NCBI GenBank assembly: GCA_004369045.1
Contig: ML213520.1
Location: 124,001 to 188,000, forward strand
Direction of reading: 5' to 3'
DNA length: 64,000 nt
Source of the DNA: Heliocybe sulcata
Lineage: Eukaryota; Basidiomycota; Agaricomycetes; Gloeophyllales; Gloeophyllaceae
Positions 48,603-60,629 of this stretch are shown here, piece by piece. The notes below the pieces were generated by a model. It was not told the DNA's origin and did not search any database. It saw nothing but the letters and a program-made list of their open reading frames with translations. Each line of letters starts with the position of its first letter. Position 1 is the stretch's first letter. Both the position numbers and the translations under genes were made by a program.

Positions 48603-49113
48603 CTGACTTAATTCTTCTTGCTGGATGTGATATTTCGGTATTTTTCTCGCTTGGTTATGGGGTCACGGTAGATGAATGTTAGCTGATAGTGTTGTTTGAT
48701 AGGGAGTATCTGTTTCCGTGTACGTCACTCCGTAGTTGTCCGAAGCGCTATAACGGAATGGTCATGATAACTTCCTGCTGACTGAATTGATGATGAAGCC
48801 GTACATCTCCGTCTTCATTGAAAGACGTCCTGCGGACCTCCCACCACTCCCGGCCTGACCCGCTGCTCCGCCTGACTCCCATACAGACAGGGAGATGTCG
48901 GATGACTGCTTACATCGAATGTGCGTAATTGGGTGAAACACCTGGTCTACTGTTACTTAGGCCTTAGGCGCTGTGATCAATGAGCTCGGTTACCACATCC
49001 TCAGTTCCGCATTCTCCCGCATCAATGCACGCAAGGATGTGATTGGCCAGGTTTTCTTGCTATATAGTCCATCTTGACCTCAAAGAAAAACCCTGGCTCG
49101 TAGCAATTCGAGG
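48603..49113. other. Spacer and P450 promoter
   Basis: About 500 bases between RasGEF and P450 genes on the same strand. TATATAG at 49061-49067 and an ATTGG (inverted CCAAT) at about 49042 stand 50-70 bases before the P450 ATG. Confidence 0.5.
49061..49067 (+). promoter_or_regulatory. TATA box of the P450 gene
   Basis: TATATAG 47 bases before the ATG at 49114, with an inverted CCAAT pentamer about 20 bases upstream. Confidence 0.45.
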
Positions 49114-51454
49114 ATGGCTGTCGCCATTAAAGAGCTCACCTTCGTGTCTGGCTTCTGCCTTCTGACTTGGGTCGTACTAAGGAAATTACTTCGCGGATCG
49201 ACGCTAGATTCTATACCAGGTCCCAAAGCCGAGTCTTGGTGGGCAGGTAAGTGCCGGTGTTTGATACAGTCAGTTATGAACCACTGTCTCCATTAGGACA
49301 CCTCGGCCAGCTTTTCTCCTTCGACGCTTGGGACTTCCACCAGACGATCGTCGAAGAATACGGTGGGATCGTGAAACTCAATTCATTCTTCGGGGTCTGC
49401 CGTCTTTCCTTTCACTGCTCCCCGCATCTCTCTGACATGTCAAATCAGGGCAAGGCGCTTTATATCTCGGATCCTCTAGCTCTCCATCATGTTGTTGTGA
49501 AACAACAGCACATATTTGATAAGCACCCCGCCGATTATGCGTGAGTTACCGGGCTGCCACACCTCCTCGAATTCGTCGTTGATGTCGGCCGCATCAGGAT
49601 ATTCAATCTAATGTTCGGACAGGGGCTACTCTCAGTTGCTGGTGCTTCACGTACTCTTGACACTTCGAGGTCCGATACTAATAGACCGCAGGCGATCCCC
49701 ATCGTAAACAACGCAAGATGTTGAACCCAGTGTTCAGCACGGCTCACTTACGCCATATGGTTCCCACATTCCATGGAATCGCTAAGCAGGTAAAAAAAAC
49801 GTGTTCTTGTCTATTGCACCGGAGGTAACGTTGGATCCATGTCAGCTTCGAAAAATTATTGCGGAAAACGTTGTGCATGGCCCACAGGACATCGACATGA
49901 TGCATTGGCTCACGCACACCGCGTTGGAATTAGTAGGGCAGGCCGGTCTTGGCGTTCAGTTCGACCTCCTTCACGAGGGAGCAACGAGTCCCTACGCGGA
50001 CGCTATCAAATGCCTTGGGTCAGCGATCTATCCATATCCTCATGAATTTGGATAGAATTCTCAATTATATCCTAGACCGGTTTGCTTTGAACACCCTGTC
50101 CTACTCCTTCTCGCTCCACTTATGGTCAAGATTGGCACCCCGGGGTTCCGTAGGTTCGTCGTAGAGCATGCGCCGTTTACTGTAGTGCAGCGAATGAAGG
50201 AGATAGCGGATATCATGGAACAGACATCTGTCGATGTCTATCACTCGAGGTTGGCTGCTCTTGAAAAGGACGGTGGGGCGGACGATTCTTTTGAGGATAA
50301 GTCGATTCTGAGCATCCTTGGTAAGGAAAAGATGCCGTCTCCGACCTCCCTTAACTCATTATGACGCAGTGAAGGCTAACATGAAAGCCAGCTTGGAAGA
50401 TCGGCTATCTGAAGCAGAAGTGATCGGCCAGCTAACGTACGTTATCAGCCTGTCTAGATCTTCTTCTCCAGCTGACAAGTATTAAGGACCCTGATGTTTG
50501 CTGCTATGGACACTACGTCCTCTGCTCTTGGCCGAATCCTGCATCTCTTGGCCCAGAATCCGACGGTCCAAGACCGACTGCGCCAGGAATTGAATGAGGC
50601 AGTCCGGGATAGCGATTTATCGTATGATGAGCTTGATGGGCTTCCATTCCTGGACGCTATCTGTCGCGAGACTTCAAGATTGTAGGCAGCCCACTGGCCC
50701 CGACTGTCGCCATCTGATAATTTGTACAGCTACTGCACGGTCCCTTTCACAGGCCGCTCGTAAGCGTTGATTTTGGCTGTCCCTCCATACTGAGTAACAC
50801 TCCCTTAGAGCAATGGAAGATACGATTTTGCCCCTCTCGTCTCCGATTAAAGACGTGAATGGCAGGGAAATGAAGGAGGTCTTTGTGCCCGAGGGTACTC
50901 GGATTTACACAGGTATCATGGCGGCAAATCGTAGCAAAGAGATCTGGGGAGATGATGCTGATCAGTGGAAACCCGAACGCTGGCTGGAACCTCTTCCTGA
51001 AAGTGTTAGGGGAGCTCACCTCCCGGGAGTATACTCGAATATGTGAGTACACGGAGTCTCTCAGCCGTTCAAGATACTAAGACCTAGTTAGGATGACCTT
51101 CTTAGGCGGCTCGCGGGCCTGCATGTGAGTCGGGAAAGCGGGCTACTTGTTTACGCCATGTTGACGAGATCCTGACAGCGGCTTCAAGTTTGCGGAACTA
51201 GAAATGAGTGCGTGTTCGGAGGTTTTGCGTCACCGACACTTCGGAAGAGTCGCTGAACTACCCTGCTTTTATTAGAAGTTGTCTTGGCAAACCTTGTCAA
51301 CGCATTCAGATTCACCTTGTCGGAAAAAGAGGCTTTCTGGAGGATGGGTCTCATCGTCACCCCAGGCGTGAAGGGATCCCGAAAGCCTGAACCGCAGCTT
51401 TTTCTACGAGTGGAATCCATTGACAGTCACGTCGAAGACTGTCCCTTGTCCTGA
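49114..51454 (+). CDS. Cytochrome P450, CYP5150-like
   Basis: Haem monooxygenase anchored in the endoplasmic reticulum. An N-terminal membrane helix (VSGFCLLTWVVLRKLL) is followed by the Pro-rich hinge DSIPGPKAESWWAG and HLGQLFSFDAWDFHQTIVEE. Further blocks are PHRKQRKMLNPVFSTAHLRH (helix C, about 49700), MHWLTHTALELVGQAGLGVQ, the I-helix oxygen site LMFAAMDTTSSALGR (50490), the K-helix ExxR in DAICRETSRL (50650), the PERW motif in QWKPERWLEPLP (50970) and the haem loop TFLGGSRACIGFKFAELEM (Cys ligand, across an intron near 51120). The stop follows VEDCPLS at 51454. All catalytic motifs are present over about twelve exons. The N-terminal half resembles the basidiomycete CYP5150 group, which often acts on aromatic or terpenoid substrates; the substrate is not readable. 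No terpene synthase or PKS lies nearby. Confidence 0.88.
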
Positions 51455-51714
51455 TACCAATCCCTGGGCTCGTTTGACTCTCGATATTCCATTTCTGTGT
51501 TACTTGTACTGATGGCGAATTTGAAATTTCCTCACTCAGCCGTTGTACAGCCACCGATCGCAGCATCCTTTAATACCGCGATAGTGTTCTATATTCTTAG
51601 TCGCCCACCGAGTCACCGATCCACAGCATCGCACCCGCAACTGCCTCAATCGGTACAACAGCGACCCTGCGTCACAGCTGCAAGCGCATTATATATGAAT
51701 GATCTGCGAGGGTA

Positions 51715-54009
51715 ATGCCTGTCAGGATATCCCCCATGAACGCTCCCTATAACCCAGGCGCGCTTGGGAGCGCTGGAGCTGGTCTGGGAGGGTTGATACC
51801 ACAGTTCATAGGATTTTCTTCTCTTTTTGCTGCGCTCTTCTCTCCTCGACGATCTGATGCTCTCAAGTTAGTGGTAGTGGGTGCGCTCGTTGAAGGCGGT
51901 CGTAGACTTGCGAAATGGCTCTGGGAGAGAATCGCTTTTAGTAAGTCTTCTTGCTTACCTCTGGCGTCAAAGATTCACAGAATATGTCTAGGATACTATG
52001 TGTCGGCGAGATTCTTCAAAGGGGACCCATCATACGAATGGGTTAGTAACGCGATCGTATGTGCCTGGAGCTTACGCTCTCACCCTGCATCACTCAGATG
52101 CCAGAATTTGCACCTGACAGGCGACGCGCAAGTTGTGGCGTAGGTCACCCAACTTCAAAGCCAGGGCTAAGACTGCCATGAAGATGGTCGCTCATACCAT
52201 CATTGACGGTCCCCAGCTCGGTGGCCATGCCGACTTTGTGCCGATCTACGACGTTCCCTACCTCTTTCGCTGGCAGGGATACTGGTTCGAATTCAGAAAG
52301 AGTGGTGATCCGAGTGCCAGGGATGTAATGGCCATGAACATGGGCATTACAGGACCTCAAGGAGCAGGCTCCATCGACTTGAAAGTGTTCTCTCGTGATA
52401 TCAACGTGTTGTCGCGTTTCGTCGAAGACGCGCATCAGTCCTTTATCCAGTCTCGTGAGCAGCGCATCATTATTCGTACTGCCGACAGGGTATGTTTGGG
52501 CTATCTTTGCATGAGCTGCGCATTCTGATCTGCGTATACGGCAGGGCGTGCACGACCCATACCAAGGCGCATCTTGGACACGAGCGATAATGAAAATGCG
52601 AAGACCACTCGATTCGCTGATTCTGGAACCTGGCGTCATAGAGTCCGTTATTGCGGATATGCAAGAATTCATGAAAATGGAGAATTGGTATGTTGATGCT
52701 GGGATACCACATCGTAGGGGCTATCTGCTGTATGGGCCTCCTGGAACTGGCAAAAGTGCGTGCCTGTATATTTCATGGCGGTTACTGCGTCTCACTTGCT
52801 CACCAGCCTCGACAATCCATGCAATTGTATGTGCTGTTCTCCAATCCTCATGTACGCGTATGTATCCTCACTGTTTCTAAGGCTGGCGAACTAGACCTGG
52901 ATATCTACGCCGTGTCTCTTGCATCAAACAGGTGCGTATCGTCTTTCCTTTTTATTCCGGCCGTATACTGAGCCATCTTCAGCGTTGACGATACTCGCCT
53001 ACAACATATTGTATCCCAAGTACCGGCTCGAAGCATCCTTCTGATTGAGGATATCGACTGCGCCTTCCCATCGCGTGAAGACTCCGATGATGAATCTTCC
53101 CCAGCGGATGTCTTTCCCCCAGGCATGATGGCTGCGATGCCCGTTCGCGGAGGCCGTCGAGCTAGGCCCGCCGGGGTAAAGTCGCTAGTTACCCTGTCCG
53201 GTTTATTGAATATCATAGACGGCATTGGGAGCGAAGATGGCAGGATGTTTTTTGCTACAGTGGGCTGCCTCCTTTCCTTCATTTCAATCTGACTTCTTTA
53301 ACACGATACCTCTTAGACGAACTATGTCGATCGGCTTGATTCTGCTTTCCTCCGTCCCGGAAGGATAGACCTCAAGATTGAGTATAAGCTCGCAAGCAAA
53401 GGACAGGCACGAGCGCTCTTCTCGCGTTTCTTCCCACTGTCTCGCTTTGCACATTGGCTCTCGGAAAAATCGCAGGACGTGGCCACCCTCGCAGACCAAT
53501 TTGCGAACAAACTACCCGAGCACGAGTTCTCGACAGCAGAGATACAAGGATACCTCCTCGGATACAAGACTGACCCGGCAGCTGCTGTTGCAAGCGTGGA
53601 TGCCTGGGTCGCGGAAGTGGAGAAGGAGCGGGAGGAGAAGAAGGACAAAGAAGCGAAGAAAGAGGAGAAGAGGAAGAATGCGAAGCTGCAGTCGCACAAG
53701 GAGGCTGGTGAAGCTATGGCTAGTGGTATGGGAAAGATCCTCCAGCAGTCTTTGACGCAGGCCAACGGAGGAGGGAGTCTGAACCAAGATCCAGGGACGG
53801 CTCCCCCTACTGGTCGTCTTCAAAATGGGGACGTGAACCCGCCAAAACCGAGTAATGGAGACCTATCTCTCTCGGAGCAATCTTCTGGCCTACTCAACGG
53901 AACTGGGCCAATGCCAAGCTCCGTCCTTGCCTTGCCTGTGCCCGCCGTCAACGGTGCAGCTGCCCCAGAGGTGACTGATGCCGCTGCGACGATTTCTGCC
54001 ACGACATAG
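51715..54009 (+). CDS. BCS1-like AAA ATPase with C-terminal extension
   Basis: AAA chaperone of the mitochondrial inner-membrane BCS1 family. An N-terminal membrane segment (LIPQFIGFSSLFAALF) precedes the BCS1-specific domain (DFVPIYDVPYLFRWQGYWFE, IDLKVFSRDINVLSRFVEDA). The AAA core has HRRGYLLYGPPGTGK with the T/S of Walker A completed across an intron (52755), TIHAIAGELDLDIYAVSLAS, Walker B ARSILLIEDIDCAFPSRED (53030), SLVTLSGLLNIIDGIGSEDG, and sensor/arginine motifs in TNYVDRLDSAFLRPGRIDLK. An acidic/Gly insert (about 53080-53160) sits after Walker B. After the AAA lid comes a charged coiled-coil-like stretch (EKEREEKKDKEAKKEEKRK) and about 110 Gly/Pro/Ser/Asn-rich residues, absent from yeast Bcs1. 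Basidiomycetes have many such paralogues, so assignment to Rieske-protein insertion is uncertain. Confidence 0.88.
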
Positions 54010-54411
54010 AAAGTGGAAAAACCAGCTTCTCCTTCTTGGAGTGGATATTATGTATCGGACGTATCTATCTTGTATATGTAGCGATTGTCGTACACCTTGG
54101 AATTAATAGACGAGTGAAGACTTTATGCGCCACTTGCGCCTTCAGTCTGAGTTGACGCCACCAACGCGTTCCGCCACTGCCACAGGCACGCGGCGTCGGC
54201 GTACGTTGTTCCTTGCGAAGTACAGCACTCTCTCATTCAAGTCCTTCTCCTCGTCGCCTAGGCTGACTGGCTAGGCTAAAGCTTTAATACATTGCAAGGC
54301 GTCATATTCTCTGAGAACAGTCGGGAGGACCGCAGTTAGGACAGCACTGCGACCGAACATCGCCTTGCCCACGACATCCCCGAGCACTGAGCGCTCTCTT
54401 GTACATGAAGG
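54010..54411. other. Short spacer BCS1-like / AKR1
   Basis: 400 bases between same-strand genes: 3' UTR of the AAA gene and promoter of AKR1. No element recognised. Confidence 0.5.
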
Positions 54412-57076
54412 ATGCCGGACCCTGCTGGCATCGTCACTCCCAAGTCTGAACCATCTGGAACGGCCGTGGATACTTCATCTGCGTCAGCCGCACAAATGAG
54501 CCTCTCGCAAGCCCTGCAAACGACGTACGAGACGGATGTGAGTGCTGCTATGCCTGCGAGCGTAACGGACGGCTGAAGCATGTCATTTAGACCAACATAT
54601 TCGTCGCAGCGCAGAGAGGAGACTTGCAGCTCCTTCGGGAGCTCATTGAGTCGGGCAAAGCGAAGGCGACAGACCGGGATGAACAGAACATTACGCCGTT
54701 GCACTGGGCTGCCATTAACGCCCAAGTGCCTGCATGTCGCTATCTCTTAGAACAAGGTGCGGAAGTGGACGCTCTTGGCGGTGACCTAGTTGCAACTCCT
54801 ATGCAATGGGCTGCTCGAAATGGCTACCTCTATGTGATCCAGCTCCTCATTGCCCATGGCGCCGACCCGAACATCTCCGACTCGCAAGGGTACAACACTC
54901 TGCATCTCGTCACGCACTCGTCTGCTATTATGCCGCTTCTGTATATTCTTCACCAGCCGGTGCATGTGGACGTGCGAGACTCTCAGGGACATACGTCGTT
55001 GATGTGGGCTGCCTACCAAGGAGATGCTCTGTCGGTGGACTTGTTGCTCAAGCACGGTGCCAATCCGAATGCGAAGGACGATTCTGGACTTGCACCTCTT
55101 CACTGGGCGGTGGTGAGAGGTAACCGAATCTGTATCCGAAGGCTAGTCGAGAAGGGCGGAGAGATCAATGCAAAGGATGGTGAAGGACGGACACCAAGGG
55201 ATATGGCAGTCGAGCTGAAGAGCCTTGGAGCGTGGAAGAGGGCTTTGGAGGAAGGTGGCTTTAATGAGGATGGGACAAGGAAACAGAAGTTCTTGAGCGA
55301 GGTGCGTACTCCCTGTCCCATACTCGTCATGTATACTCACCTGCCGCAGCGTAATTCAAAAATTGCCATATTCGTTCTGCCTACAATGTTCTTGTACTTG
55401 ATCTTCGTCACCTTAAGCATTCTGCCGTGGTACACTGGGATGATCCTTGCCATGGCCGAGTTCTTCGGCATGCACCACGTACGTTCATTGTACCTCTCGC
55501 TATAGCCTACGCTGACTGCCAGCCTAGATTGTAACACGAGTGCTGCTCGACAATAGCAGTTATACCGACAATGTCGCTCAGAGCCCATACTTCGCTGGTA
55601 TTATAACCAGCTCCATGGTCTGGGTAGGCTACTGTTGGATTACACGACTAGTACATCGTGCGTACGCGCCCCTTCCTCTACCACATATACGATTGACTCC
55701 TGTTTAGAGACATCATCCCATGCCATCGCGCATCTCATCTTTGCCCTCTCTTTTGGTTTATGCGCCTACAACTTCTTCCGGTCTATCACGCTTGACCCTG
55801 GATCATGTCCTAAGCCTCAGAGCGACGAGGAATTGAAATCGGTATGTCGATAATTTTTGCTCTAATACCTAGACTTACCTGCCTATCAGATTATCGAAAA
55901 TTTGGCTAGCGAGGGTCGGTTAAATGGTCAAACGTTCTGCATCAATTGCATGGTGAGTGTCATATCTACCTAGCCTCGGCATGATCCTGACTGCTCTGGG
56001 CAGTCTAGGAGACCGCTGAGATCCAAGCACTGCCGTGTTTGCGACCGTTGCGTCGCCCGTAGCGATCAGTGCGTCTATTCTTATGATAATAGCATTATTC
56101 TGTCTAACCGATTCTAGTCACTGTCCATGGGTATGGAATTGTGGTGAGTTCCTTGCAACCTCAGCTTTGCAAACCTTTACTAATTGCACTATAGTGGGAG
56201 TCAATAACCACCGCCAATTCGTTTTGTTTGTCTCCACGCTTGTTCTCGGGATCATTTCCTTTGATTATCTATCATTCGCATGTGAGCTTTTTCTTCACCT
56301 TGTGCTCTGCAGTATTGTAACATGTCCCGCCGTCAGTCTTCTCCACTGCGCCTCTTTCAACAGATCCACAAAACATCTCACCATCGTGCATCCTGCCTAC
56401 CGATCTATGCGCCATCACAGCGCACGACACCTTCCTATTCGCAGTGACTGCCTGGGCTACGCTCCAGCTCTCATGGACCATCGTACTATTGGCAAGCCAG
56501 TTTTGGCAAATCGCACGACAGATGACTACTCTTGAGGTCTCCAACCTCGGTCGCTACGGATTCATGGGTGGCCGTGGCGGAGCCAGTCTGAGTGGACAGA
56601 TGGGCCACCGGCATCAGCACCGCGGTGTGCCCGCGGACGGCGAGGACGCGAGTATGGGTTTGGCAGAACAGGGGTCGACGCACAGACACCAACACCAGCA
56701 TGGGCTATGTGCCGGATGTGGCAGCGGATTCCTCATGAACCTTCTTGGCCTTGACCGCTTCACCAAGGGCAAGGCGGTTGATGGGCTGGCGCGGGCTAGC
56801 AAAGCTTCGAATCCCTTTGACCTGGGTCTTGTGGGCAACTGCAAGGACTTCTGGACAAAGGGTAAAGAGCTCGGAGTCGAGTATGAGCAGCTGTATGACG
56901 TCCCGATGGAAGGCTTCAGGGAGGCGAAGCAGAGGCGGGAACAGGAAGAGGAGGAGGAAGGGCATGCCATCGGTGGTTCGGGAAGAAAAGGGGCGAGGAA
57001 GGGCTTGCTCATGGGATTGGGGCTTGGGAGGAGCGGGAGTAGCAGGGCCGGTTACGAACCTGTTAGTCAAGTATGA
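54412..57076 (+). CDS. AKR1: Ankyrin-DHHC palmitoyltransferase, AKR1 type
   Basis: Golgi/endosomal protein S-acyltransferase. Met at 54412 starts [16 protein letters not shown]; exon 2 begins [20 protein letters not shown]. Six ankyrin repeats follow ([97 protein letters not shown]). Membrane helices come next ([20 protein letters not shown] and others). The Cys-rich domain has [15 protein letters not shown], and an intron splits the active site so that CA + TCACTGT gives [11 protein letters not shown], a true DHHC, followed by [13 protein letters not shown]. Yeast Akr1 has DHYC at this place. The last helices ([20 protein letters not shown]) are followed by TTLE, a His-rich loop (56600-56720) and a Glu-rich cytosolic tail. 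About twelve exons. Confidence 0.92.
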
Positions 57077-57269
57077 TTGTGATTACTTGCACACGTATGT
57101 ACCACTACTATTACGATTATGAGGGTATGGACGATCCCGACAAGCATATCAGGCTGTGCATTACTATTCACGACTCTGTCCATGCATGATTAGTGTAAAG
57201 CTAGTAGCAATGTGGAGTCTATTGAGCGCCAAGCCCAAGAAGCTCTAAGCCAACGGATGATTGTGGCAA

Positions 57270-59534
57270 TTACGTTCCTGGTCCATTAACTCTCTCATTC
57301 AACCAGCGGACTGTCGCAGTCACACCGGCTGCAATTAGGAATGATCCGTCGAACAAAGATCCGAAAACCTGATACTCCGGTAATGTCGAGAACAAATTTG
57401 TCTCTCCGCTGGACTCGACATCGGTGCCTGGCTTGACTGGAGGAGGCGGAAAAGTCGTGCGAAGCTGAATCAATGTGGAGAGCAGATAGATACCCTACAC
57501 CGCCGTGTTAGTTCTCGCCGCAGGATCATAGAGCAGACGGCCTTGCCATGAGTTGCGCCAGGATAACCAGCATCAGCGATGCGCCCAAATTCCTGTTCGT
57601 CACTCGCAATATCTGGGCAACGAATATATCAGCCTCCGCGACAAGACTCCAACAGGCTGTACGGCATTTACCCTAGCTACGCCACGCAGCACTAATCTGA
57701 TACTGCTGAGAATGATGAGGCCGACCAGCGCCAGACTTATCTGTCTAGACACCAGCGCGACATCTTTCTCCGGGATGTCGACCGAGGGAAAGAAGGATAA
57801 GAGTCGCACGAGATAGTGAGCTATGAGATCTGGAGAGGACGTCTGCTCGCGGGACCTCATGGGGAGGGTGACGTTGATGATGGACTGGATACAATCAATG
57901 TATCAGTATGACGTGGGATGGCTGTCTGAACTGCCGGATCAGAATACGTACGCTGAGCACGCGGAATATACAATAAAGAGCGAAGAGCCGCCCTCCGAGG
58001 TTGAACAGCTTTCCGGGGAGAGTCCTGGAGAAGTGAGCGTTTGACTGGCGCTGCTTCATATCCTCCAGGTTCAGAGACATTTGGTACTCCAATGCCTCCA
58101 GACCGCTGATTTCTTGTGAGAGCGAAGAGAGCTCTGAAGGGACACCAAGATGTTAGGATTGGAGCATCAAGTATAGCAAGGTGGTCTTACGGCTATCTCC
58201 CCGAAAGCTGGATGTCATGCGTGAGAGCCATCCCGTTTGCGACTCGGGCTGAAACATAGCCAATCAGCTTGACCCTGCTCTCAGTGATTGACTAACTGAG
58301 CCCGTACCTGAGCGTTTCTGAGTCTCTTCAGTTCCGCCCTCCTGTCCATCAAGTCCGACCTCACCCTGTCTAAGGCATGTGTGGCAGCCACAACGTCATC
58401 GGAACTTGGGTTAACTCTAACAGAATAAATGGTATGTCAAAGTATAGTGCTACAGCGCACTCAGTATCATACCTCTTTTCCCGCGAGAAGAGTGGGAAGA
58501 ATGCCCACGCATTACTGATGGCACCAAAACCTGACAGGAGGCCTAGGATTATGGTGCCGACTACGATGAGACGTGCCAGAGTTGATGTTGTTATCCCGGC
58601 CGATGTAAGCGCTGCCGGAAGCGGGACATAGGACAGCAACAGTAGATAGGCGAAGACAGGCGAGATTGTCAACAGGAGGCGGGTAAATATGGAGCGGCTG
58701 TGAGGCGTGGCGTCTATAGCACTTGAGACCTGGAGAAGATACTGCAGTAGATGCAAGGGACGCACCATTCGGTGCAACAGTGGACGTATACGTAAGTATT
58801 AGGTTCAGACATAAGGGGACCAGCACCAGGATCGCCGATAACAGAACGGAAAGGGAGATCCTCCAGTTCACTAAACGCGTCCTAGAGCATTTTGATGAGA
58901 TACTGTTGCATGAAATGCCGCAGTGCGCCGCAAATAGCCTTGAGAGGACCAGACGGCGACATAGTCGGTTCCGTAGCCGTTTGTATGGAAGTACGCATCA
59001 TATTTCGTACCCGACGAGGCATGATGTATACTCCCAAACAATCTGATAATGCGTTGCATGGGGACCAACGGGCGCACTTCATCTGACAGTTCTGATTGCA
59101 TAACGTAGACCCACCGTGCATCTAAAATATCCAAGCCCTGACACATCAAGAGAAAGAATAGAACACAACTCTCGGAGAAGCATATTGCGAATAGACCTCG
59201 AGAGAGAGTAGAATGCAGTGGTCGCCTCCTCTTCAGAGAGGCTGACTGGCCGGAGGACGTTGACGGTGCTGGCAGCGTACCCAGTTCCACGTCTTCCGAT
59301 ACTCCTCGGCCATGCATGGGGACATCCTGGCCTTCTGGTGAAGATAGAGACTGCAGGTCATGGTACAAGCTCCGAAGAAGATACTTTCGGCATGAAGCAA
59401 ACAACAGGCACCTAACAAGTCATCAATACCCGAGCATTAGACTCTCCGTTCCAGTGTGAATCGACTTTCGTGCGATACCTTAGCAAAGTGACGAGCACTG
59501 TCTGCGTTACAATACTGTTCGATGCCACGAACAT
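57270..59534 (-). CDS. GPR89/Golgi pH regulator (GPHR) family protein
   Basis: Polytopic membrane protein related to GPHR anion channels of the Golgi and plant GTG proteins. The minus-strand start is MFVASNSIVTQTVLVTLL (59534). It splices to CLLFASCRKYLLRSLYHDLQ, then a Ser-rich loop, STLSRGLFAICFSESCVLFF, NWRISLSVLLSAILVLVPLC (58860), PVFAYLLLLSYVPLPAALTS and the family motif LGLLSGFGAISNAWAFFP (58540). A charged helical linker follows (MDRRAELKRL region, 58350). The C-terminal ABA_GPCR domain has DIPEKDVALVSRQISLALVG, LGASLMLVILAQLMG and SLFDGSFLIAAGVTATVRWL, ending VNGPGT-stop. About eight or nine helices are expected. It converges on AKR1 with 190 bases between the stops. Whether it conducts anions cannot be judged from the sequence. 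Confidence 0.87.
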
Positions 59535-59706
59535 CGCCTTGTCGTAGAGAGCTACTGCAAATTGAGCGGTAGCCTGACAGCCTTGTGGTGGTACAGTAGA
59601 AGGCGCGCGCTGTGGGAATTCGGATTTGACGCAGACCACTTTCCCTCTCGAGCTCCCCAGCCTCTATGTCGATGATGCGGGAATACTCCTGGAACCGAAT
59701 GCCGTC

Positions 59707-60211
59707 TTATGCTGTGTACTGCGATCCAAGAGACTTCACCTTGGTGAGCTGTGGCTGCGCGTAGGCATGAGATATTCCGAATTGCATGAAGTATTCCGAA
59801 TTCTTCTCTGCGAGCTCCTTGTTCTGATGCAGCTGCCATAGCAGTTTGTTTGTCACCTCGGCCCCGTAGATTTGGTTGCCGCCAACTTCGAGTCTCGTTC
59901 CTTGCTTATACCATGCACAGAAGCCGAGCTGTACCAGGCGAATTCCGAATTTACAGCCATATCTTGTGTGCATCACGCTTTGATGGTGCCATCCATCAGC
60001 TCGCGTCTTCCAATGGTCGAAGCGCCGTATGCAAACCAGCCGATGTCTCTGTCTCGCGATTCTGCCTGCCCTTCCCATACCACCATGGAGCTGCCGGGAT
60101 TTGCACCGCCTATTGCGCTAATCTAAGAGCGGATTACGCGTAACTGGTCGCCGGCGCGTTCAGATCCACCCCGGGCTGGGCAGAGGATCCCGTCCGAGGC
60201 CCTCCTTCCAT
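59707..60211 (-). CDS. Hypothetical small protein, uncertain model
   Basis: From Met at 60211 (MEGGPRTGSSAQPG) a 48-base intron leads in phase to ISAIGGANPGSSMVVWEGQA and DIGWFAYGASTIGRRELMDG. Further down, in a second good-looking frame, are EVTNKLLWQLHQNKELAEKN and FMQFGISHAYAQPQLTKVKS, ending SQYTA-stop at 59707. The same frame continues beyond that stop with coding-like residues (GIRFQEYSRIIDIEAGELER), so the true end or an extra intron is unclear. No domain is recognised and there is no signal peptide. It lies 170 bases upstream of the GPHR start on the same strand. It could be one live gene with introns I missed, or a decaying gene. Confidence 0.4.
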
Positions 60212-60225
60212 TGTGAGTGCATTCT

Positions 60226-60248
60226 GATAAGTGTAGACTCTTCTTATC
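60226..60248. promoter_or_regulatory. Inverted pair of GATAAG sites
   Basis: GATAAG at 60226-60231 faces CTTATC at 60243-60248 with 11 bases between. Paired GATA elements are typical targets of AreA/NIT2-type factors. The pair lies 380-400 bases upstream of oxalate decarboxylase and just before the small minus-strand gene. Confidence 0.35.
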
Positions 60249-60536
60249 TTAAAGTCCATATGGACTTGAGGTAGGAGAACTGGGAATGGATGGATCTCTG
60301 AAGCCGCCACGGTGGCGTCCAGCTGCAGGTAAATCCAAAGCTGCGCTTGAAACCCTCCCTGATTAGATGCAGCATGTGAATCCTTTGGTTCCCAGCTTTC
60401 GTTCTGTCACGTTCGCGCGGAGATTACCCCAGCACAGGTACTGTAGTGAGATACGTTCTCGTCCGGCACGACCGGGGGATGGCACGAACAAGCCAAGCGA
60501 GCATCGTTTTGCATCAAAAGAGGCGAACGACTTCTG

Positions 60537-60543
60537 TATAAAT
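60537..60543 (+). promoter_or_regulatory. TATA box of oxalate decarboxylase
   Basis: TATAAAT about 90 bases before the ATG at 60630, followed by a C/T-rich leader (60570-60610). Confidence 0.5.
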
Positions 60544-60629
60544 GATCTTCAGGCGCAATTGCCTCACCACACCTTCAGTCCCTCTCCCTCCCCCCGCTCC
60601 CGCTCCCCGGCAACCTATCGCCATCCGAG

